The notes beneath the pieces were generated by a model. That model saw only the letters and a program-made list of their open reading frames with translations. It was not told where the DNA came from and ran no database searches. Positions 57,225 through 64,000 of a stretch of 64,000 nucleotides of DNA are shown one piece after another; position 1 is the first letter of the stretch; each line of letters begins with the position of its first letter. This stretch comes from Botryotinia globosa (Eukaryota > Ascomycota > Leotiomycetes > Helotiales > Sclerotiniaceae). The DNA lies in assembly GCA_014898425.1 (NCBI GenBank), contig RCSZ01000009.1:1674001-1738000 (forward strand), given 5' to 3'. The translations under genes were made by a program, and so were the position numbers.

Positions 57225-58662
57225 AGTAACCGATATCCCTACATCTTGCACAACCCTGTATCTTGCACACTTTTATTTCTTCTAAAAATAACATTTCAAA
57301 AATAATATATAATCAATCAATCATTATATTCTATTGAAAATTATAATACAAATATTGTAATATTATTTCTTTTATATAAAAAAATAAAATTATAATTCTA
57401 ATTATTAATGAAATAGAAATTCTAATATTGAGTTTATTGAGATAAGAATATTATATATTAATATATTTAATAATAAAAATAATAAAAGTTTATTTTTAGA
57501 ATGTTTTTATATAAATTTGAAAATAATTCAATATAAAGAATTAAAAAAAGTTATATTTAATATTAAAAACTCGAAATTATATCAATATATAATAAGATTT
57601 CTAATAATTAGTTTTCTTTTTAATAAGAATCTTTTATAAATTAAGTATTTATAATATTTTAAAAAGTAATTAGTTATAATATATTATTTTTATATTAATA
57701 TTGATATTGAAATAATAAAAAACTATATTTTATTGTGAAATATATATTTATATATATAATTAATTATTAAAAAATATCGATATTGAAATATTAGAATTAT
57801 ATAATTAATAATAAAGAGTTTTTATTGAAATATTTTTTGAAAAGAAAATTTGAATATAATTGAAATTTTGAAATCAATAAATAATATTTAATATTATAAA
57901 ATCAAATTAAAATTGAATTTAAATTTCAAAATCCTTAGAAATATTATATAATTTGAAGACTTTTTGATAAATAAAATTCTTTTAAAAAAGAAAATATAAT
58001 ATTTCTAATTAAAAAAAAGATACATAATAGATTTATTAATTCAAATATTAAAATGATTTATTTTAATTATTATTATTTTCTTTTATATATTGTTTTATAA
58101 TATAATTATTAAAATTTCTAAATAATATTTTATTTTGATATCATTTATTATTATTATATTATATATTTTCTAATATATAAAAATATAATTTTATAAATTG
58201 AATTTATATATTCAATTTTTAAAAAAAATATTATAAATAAATATATCAAAATATTTTAAAACCAATTATTTTAAATCTTTTTTCTTTTTTTCAAAGTTAT
58301 ATAAAATTTAAAGTTTTATATAAAGCTTGATTATTTATATTTTTTTAAATTTTAAATTTTCAATTAATAATAATAATAAAAAAGAATATAAAAAGCTATT
58401 TTTTAATTATATAATTTATTTAAATATCAGTTTTTATTATATTATTAATATCTTAGAATAATATTATTGAAAATCGATTAATATTTAATTCAATATTTCA
58501 AATCTTTTCAATTTTTGGTATTATTTTTGAATAAATATAAAGTCTTATTAGTTTAATTTTAAAACTATTATAATGATATTTGAATTTAAAATTGATTTTT
58601 GATTTAATAAGTTAAAATATGCAAGATACAGGGATGTGCAAGATATAGGGATATCGGTTACT
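57225..58662. mobile_element. AT-saturated DNA element with 43-bp terminal inverted repeats
   Basis: Left end 57225-57267 and right end 58620-58662 are inverted copies matching at 41 of 43 positions; outermost bases are agtaaccgatatcccta. Each end carries two tandem 16-bp subrepeats (ccct[a/g][c/t]atcttgcaca). The 1.35-kb interior is nearly all A and T by eye, with no reading frame above about 60 codons, far beyond the surrounding sequence. If the element is read as starting one or two bases inward (ACCGATAT...), it is bounded by TA on both sides, which would fit Tc1/mariner-type insertion; this is not decisive because TA is part of a palindrome-like edge. Best reading: a class II or non-autonomous element destroyed by repeat-induced point mutation. 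The two mismatches, one C/T, fit that. Confidence 0.85.
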
Positions 58663-61600
58663 ACATAGGTAGCGTAGCTACGTATTGGCGATAAGAATAG
58701 TATGATTTTTTGGAAACTCACTCTTATTAGTGTACCACCAGTACCTAGGTATTGTGAGTATCAAATGACTAGCAAAGTGAAGATTAATCTGTGGGAAATT
58801 GATTGCATTACCTACCTAGGTGCATATGAGGTAACAGTTGTTGGGTCGGAATTTAGTACAACAGGTTGCTTCAGATATTTATGCAATGAAAGAGAAGAGA
58901 TATAGTTAAGGGAGTAGGATAGTAATGATAATGGGATCACTAGTTTCTAGGATCTGAGGAATATCTGTCTGTCAGTTTTTTGGGAACTGGTTACTTCTTT
59001 CGGGTGGGTAATGGGATGGAGATGAAAAAATTCGCTTAATTGGAGACGTTGGTTGTGGGTTTTGTGATGGGTTTGGTTTTGGTAAGTGTTAGTTTATTAG
59101 GTATCAGTAGATAGTATATGCTAGGTTGCTAATATGATATAGATGAAGATTTAGTATACTGTAAATTTGGTTGATGTTAGTAGTCCAGTCAGTCTGGGGC
59201 AGATTTTATAGATCTGCAACAAGATAGATATGATATGGCTAATTGTAGTCGTACGGGATGGTTGTATTGTAGACTCATTATTGTTTGTTCCCTTGGTGCT
59301 ATCAGTCAAGTGTTAAAGACAGTGTGCGCAATTTCTAATGTGCAACAAAGGGACGGAGTACAGGTGGTGGTAAGTCTTACGGCTGAAGATTGAGGGAGTG
59401 TTATAGAGAGGAGTGAGCACAGTTGAGCTAGCTTTTTGAATACAGAGTTCTGTTGCAGACTTGGTTGTTAATTGCTAAGTCTATAATACCTAGCGTTGGT
59501 TGTATTCTGCAATGTGTTATAGGGAAGTCAATGACTTGACAAGGCTTTGGTACACTGCTGATGATACAAGAATCCTACACTACAAACAGTTCTGCTCTAA
59601 CAAAACTTTATCCATTCTATACACACATAATTTTCATCAAAGAAGTCTATCATTATAATCTAGCTTGATGTTGTGCAGACTGTGGGTGCGACTAGAACCT
59701 GCGGAGCTGATGGTTTTGTGTTTCATGATACCAGTCGTTGTAATTTGTAACTAAGGATGCTCATGTGGTGATACTTGATACTTCATATCATGTTCTTGAA
59801 TCGTGCTTACTTATACATTAAGAAAGCAGCTATCTATTATAACGACTAGAGCTTCAATTCATTTTCGTCTCAACCAAGACGTGTTCGAAAGAAGGTTAAT
59901 GACGAGAAACGCACTAAAACGTTGTATGAGAAGTATAAGACTGTGGAGTTTACATGGAACAACTGTAATACGAATTTAGACTCTACGTATACATGCTTCA
60001 AGAGTAGATATCATTGAATGCAGTTTGTGCCGGATAAGATATATTTGAATTATTTGAATTAATGAGCACTTTTTCTACTGTTATGAAGGCAGAAATGAGT
60101 TCGGTTCATCATTTTCTACTTGATCTCTCACTGTCGTTCTCTTCCTTCACATACAATTTGGATTACAAACCGTGATAGCAATAAATCTTGCGTAACCTCA
60201 ACACCAGCCTCCATCTTCAATTCGCAGAAATAGATTAGCATAAACTTCATTTAGACACTGCAAATCTACCTTGCGAATCGGGAACATTTGCGGCCAGGAT
60301 TGAAACTTTTGAAAAGCAGCTTCAAGAACTTCAGTGATACGGATGTTTAATTCACATAGCAAGTTTTCGTTACCACTTAGTTTGTTTCGCCGCCGCAGAC
60401 TTATCTAGCTCATATCATCTGATCGTTACAGAGTATCAAATACCAGAACTGTTGCCAGTTCTTCTACAAATCCGATCTTTCTGGATGTTTAAGCAGTAAC
60501 ATGATGTTCTTCTACTTGCCGATACTCATCACCAGGGCGTAGTCTACCCTACTATATAAGAATTGGTTTCGTGGCAGTTAGACATGAGTTGAGATTCTGA
60601 TCAGCTTTTCAATGCGAAGTCTGTTATGTCTCTGAATATGCTGACCATCTTCATGTTTCTGCTTGAACACGACTTTTGGATGAGATAGCTGCGTAAGAAC
60701 AAGAAGAAGATCATTGAGAGTAAAAAAAACAAGAGCTAAAATGACAATCGGTACAAACTCACCCTCATCCCAGCACGGCATTTCACTTTCTCATATATAC
60801 AACAGCATCAAAGTAGAAGAACTCAGCCCGTTTACAAGACACGGCGAAGCCTACCATAATCCGCGTACCATACCTCGCTCTGGCCGAATCTGAAGAAGAA
60901 TCTAGAGCTCCAAATCTGCGAAAATATATACACCCGCTCGCCTCGCAATTACTCTTCCTTTCCCCGCTCTCCATAAGTCTATGATTCACACTTTATCTAG
61001 CTGCCTTGTCAGTAGACTCACCACGGATTCACTAATTCACCCAAACAAACAACGTAAATACACGATCCTGTTATGCTGATTGATTAATCCAAAGGATTTA
61101 CATGAACCTCGCGAGAAGTTGTGGATTTGACACTCGGCAGTACCTATCTAAACATGGAATTTCAGAGACTGTTAAAGTTCTGTCATTCGCTAATTCAGCA
61201 CTTGATTCCTCATGCTCACAATTGGAGGCATAAGTTCTCTCTTGGATAGCTCATGTTACTTTCTGAAGTATTGTTGGTCAACATGAAAAGTTGCGCACGG
61301 AAAGTGACAGTGAAAACACAAACTAGCAACGATGTTTCCAAACACGGTGAAATAATCTTCATTAGAATAATGCTGTATAATCCTCGGTCCTTCCCCGAGC
61401 TTTTCTTCTCCTTCAAGAACATCTACACCTTTCTTTGATCGTATGAAATATGGAAATATACTGGCCCATAATAAGTGAAAGTGACCTTGTTGTTCACTTC
61501 CAATTGGATCTTTCACTAATCCCTCATTTTTCTGCTTTAAATATTAACAAATTGGCAACAATACAGTGAACTTCCCGAAACCAAACAGAAGGGCAAGTAT

Positions 61601-61786
61601 AAGAAGAAAGCAAACTTCGTAACAGATAGCTCAACAATTTAATTTTAAAGCAGCACACCGCAGAACTCACTCCTACTTAGGATCGCAAAACCAAATATTA
61701 TTCTCCAATATGACATAAATTAGACATCATAAAACCTCCCAAAACAATTCTCTCTAAAGTTTTCCACACTCTCCAAACAGAGTATG
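58663..61786. other. 3.1 kb gene-free stretch, right of TIR element
   Basis: No supported gene. Left third is AT-rich and carries the motif family of the 20.4-22.4 kb array (listed separately). A weak basic frame near 59870-60010 begins RVRKKVNDEKRTK but ends soon and matches nothing I can name. Frames at 60578-60989 and 61216-61516 lack motifs. Confidence 0.5.
59210..59465. repeat. Second locus of the atatgcaacaaaac-type motif
   Basis: Three relatives of the 16-bp motif: agatctgcaacaagat at 59210-59225 (F), taatgtgcaacaaag near 59337-59350 (F) and gttctgttgcagacttgg at 59448-59465 (R). A gagctagc word at 59426 matches the gctagc block of the 21-kb array. This places the same repeat family beside the TIR element, 37 kb from the array. 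Confidence 0.6.
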
Positions 61787-63100
61787 TCAAACATCAACCA
61801 ACTTCTCCTTCTCCCCACCGGAACCCTTATTACTCTTCTCCACCTGCTCCAACACCTTTTTATTTCCTCCTCTCTTACTTACCTCATCATCACTATCCTC
61901 TCCACTATCATCCTCCCATTTTCTCGTCCCCTCCAGATCTCCCCGATCGATCCTATTCGAAGCCTCCCTCTCCCTCGCTTTCTCTATTCTCATTATCTCC
62001 CTCTCCTTTTTCGCTTCCACTCTTCTGATATCCATCTTTTCTTCTCTTTCCCTCTCCCTCTCTTTGAGCTTCTCTTTTTCCTTTTCTCTGACTCTCTTCT
62101 CTTCTCTGATTTTCGTATCCATCCTCTTCTCATCCCTACCCTTTCCCACAACAACCTTACCCCTAAGCAGCTTCTCCATCTCCCTCAATCTCTCAAGTAC
62201 CCTCTCGCCCTCCAAAACTCCCATCCCAGAACCCCTCTCCATTTCTCTCCCAACTCTACTACTTCCTCTCTCCCTCTCCTTCCTCTCCATCCCACCCCCC
62301 ACATCTAAATCCCTCAATCTCTCCACCCCCCTATCAACCCCTCTCCCATACCCAGGAAAAAATCCCAAATTCTCCGCCTTAAACCAACTCGGCCAATCAC
62401 TCAACCCAATCAATCCAAGTTCAAATTTCGTTCTAGGCATTTCATGTTTATACCGACAATTTTCTGCCCACTTGCATCTTCTATTATGTGTACACCAATG
62501 TCTGCATGTTTGCTGTTGTCCTTGTTGCTGTGTTTCTAACGCCGATGTGGCATTGCGCGAAGGAGCGTGGATGGATGTCGACAAGCCCGGTGCGCAGTGT
62601 AATTTTGTGGGTAGATTTTTGGTATTTGTGGCTGTGTTCAACGCGGAGGATCGGATGGGTAGTACAAGAGGACTAGAAACTGCAGTATCGGATCTGATTT
62701 TGACAAATTAGCACATAATCACCACAAATCGTAAACCTCTTAACTCGACAACGGATACATACCCGCTACTTCCCACCACTCCATCTTCATCTTCATACTC
62801 ATCTCCCCCTTCATCATCCTCCAACCCAACCAATCCATAAAACTCTCCACCACCCGGAGCACCAGGTTGTGCTCCTCCCTGCAACCCTAAGTTCAACATT
62901 CCGCCTGTCTCCACTAAATCTAAATTTCTCGGTACCCCTACTAAATCCACACCTGGTGGTAGTTCATCAACCGCCACTAGCGGCACGACTTGTCCCGTCT
63001 TGCGGACTATGAAGTAGCCTGGTCGAGGACCTTGGGTCAAGACCGGCAGATCTTGAACTGTGCGGTCCCGAGCTTCTCTTTTGTTGGTCTTAGTAGACAT
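61787..63100 (-). CDS. CCCH zinc-finger protein with long charged C-terminal coil, 2 exons
   Basis: 414 residues from exons 63100-62763 and 62693-61787 (69-nt intron, GTATGT..CAG, phase 2). The first exon encodes DLPVLTQGPRPGYFIVRK, a Val/Pro-rich segment and a very acidic run (DDEGGDEYEDEDG). Exon 2 holds the finger CRHWCTHNRRCKWAENCRYKH (C-x3-C region then C-x6-C-x5-C-x3-H), followed by EMPRTKFELGLIGLSDWPSWF, a tail motif seen in fungal CCCH proteins. The C-terminal 200 residues are an Arg/Glu/Lys-rich helical stretch. Such fingers generally bind RNA. Compositional bias produces a long opposite-strand frame (61784-62711), which is not a gene. Start at 63100 is the first ATG after a stop and is followed by a basic N-terminus. 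Confidence 0.82.
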
Positions 63101-63619
63101 GTTAGTCCCCCTGCGACCGGTTGAGGTAGTTTATTGAAAGACTGTTCGTCTGATTAATGGGTATGTATGATGTATGGTGGGTAGCACGGAGGAGAAAGGT
63201 TGAAGGTGCATGAGAGATAGATATATAATGTTGATGAACAACTTAACATTAGGTAAAATGAGTCTCACACCGAGCAACTATGAGCGATTGCTCTCGTTTG
63301 CCCTGTAATGTATTTATTGTACTATACAATCAATTGTAAAACATAGTATCCGAAAACGCTCTTCTGGTGTATGCCATTCAAACAAACTTTGTTCGATAGA
63401 AACGCCCAAACTCTCTTTGCTTGTACCAACATCCATACACTTAGGCAAATTCAAAACATAAGAATGTTCAAGTGAAAATCGCACATCAGATTGTCAACGC
63501 AATGGGAAAACAACAGTCATTAACCATACTGCAGTTTGGCGGGGTTCTCCTCTACCTCTATTCTGTGTTAATCTGTGCCATCGGGTATCAAACGCGTGCT
63601 CAGATATGCTCATCTCAAT
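63101..63619. other. Intergenic between two minus-strand genes
   Basis: 519 bp: promoter/leader of the CCCH gene on the left, 3' region of the next minus-strand gene on the right. No supported gene. Confidence 0.6.
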
Positions 63620-64000
63620 TCACTCTTCCCTGCCAGGGAATTTCCTCGAATCTTTGAATTCCACTCTAACCCTAGCCTCCATACCATCTACACAAAGACC
63701 AACATCTTTCGTTGTATCCTCCAACTCCACTTCTCTTTTCATGAATTTGCCTGCCTTCGACTCCCCTACTTGCCCGTGAGTTTGCGAAACAGCTTTGTCA
63801 ATTGCGAGACTAGAATCTTCTCTCTTGGACTGTTTTCGATTCAGATCAGACACGCCAGCAGGAGCCAAAGCTTCTCTGGCATTATCTACAGCGTTATCGT
63901 CATCATACTCGTCAATATCCTCATATCCTGCCACAGGATCCCATTCTCCTGTTTCCCAAATCAATTTCAAACTTAATGGCCTACAATTTAATAATCTCCC
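63620..64000 (-). CDS. Unidentified protein, C-terminal part (5' end beyond the window)
   Basis: About 126 codons open to the right edge and ending at 63620. Near the edge a possible 3' splice site (ttgtag) at about 63981 could mark an exon start. The peptide begins near LIWETGEWDPVAGYEDIDEYDDDNA and is highly charged, with acidic then mixed Lys/Glu composition, ending REVELEDTT...KDSRKFPGREE. This is typical of a disordered C-terminal tail. Family cannot be assigned from this part. Confidence 0.55.
   Translation of the reverse strand, partial: GRLLNCRPLSLKLIWETGEWDPVAGYEDIDEYDDDNAVDNAREALAPAGVSDLNRKQSKREDSSLAIDKAVSQTHGQVGESKAGKFMKREVELEDTTKDVGLCVDGMEARVRVEFKDSRKFPGREE

Noticed and set aside
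57270..58619. Inserted mitochondrial DNA as explanation for AT richness
   Set aside because: No mitochondrial gene or tRNA is recognisable and the block is bounded by terminal inverted repeats.
59870..60010. Basic peptide that could be a transposon remnant
   Set aside because: Too short and without a transposase, integrase or reverse transcriptase motif.
61784..62711. Long plus-strand open frames opposite the CCCH gene
   Set aside because: Rich in Ser, Leu and Pro in a way expected from the complement of Arg/Glu/Lys codons; the minus strand has the zinc finger and a good splice.

Overview
The window looks like nuclear DNA of a filamentous ascomycete, most likely a leotiomycete of the Botrytis/Sclerotinia kind. 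The evidence is many short GT-AG introns (about 45-90 nt), long AT-rich intergenic stretches, fungal-only families (HET domain, UstYa-like/DUF3328, Msc1/Ish1, hydrophobin-like, GPI-anchored cysteine-rich protein), a eukaryotic initiator tRNA and mutated, AT-rich repeats resembling RIP damage. The genus is an inference; the fungal assignment is firm. Gene models were spliced by hand, and each intron was checked for frame continuity on both sides.

Layout. 0-7.5 kb: the end of V-ATPase subunit H, glycine cleavage T-protein, a 3.5 kb gene-free stretch, and an amino-acid permease. 8.8-11 kb: a secreted cysteine-rich protein with hydrophobin-type cysteine spacing (three exons, minus strand) and a small mitochondrial-type protein. 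12-18 kb: an Msc1/Ish1 repeat protein and a membrane-anchored kelch protein. 18.5-22.8 kb: a wrecked group III histidine kinase followed by an unusual repeat array in which a 16-bp motif alternates strictly in orientation 13 times. 22.8-29 kb: a coiled-coil protein, a GPI-anchored protein and an alpha/beta hydrolase. 29.5-36.5 kb: an accessory-looking block of HET protein, UDP-glycosyltransferase and alpha-kinase. 37.9-43.4 kb: a PAP2 lipid phosphatase, initiator tRNA-Met and a UstYa-like protein. 45.2-47.3 kb: two diverged tandem paralogues, each interrupted by an in-frame stop at the same place. 48-57 kb: a compact housekeeping block (small acidic protein, SUZ-domain protein, Nar1, membrane protein, pyridoxal reductase-like enzyme, C2H2 factor). 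57.2-58.7 kb: an extremely AT-rich element bounded by 43-bp terminal inverted repeats. 58.7-61.8 kb: a repeat-bearing desert. 61.8-64 kb: a CCCH-finger protein and the end of an unidentified gene.

There is no evident biosynthetic cluster. The housekeeping genes (Vma13, Gcv1, Nar1, Msc1, tRNAi) are independent of each other. The most unusual content is in the two repeat regions (20.4-22.4 kb and 57.2-59.5 kb, which share a motif family) and in the pair of stop-interrupted paralogues.
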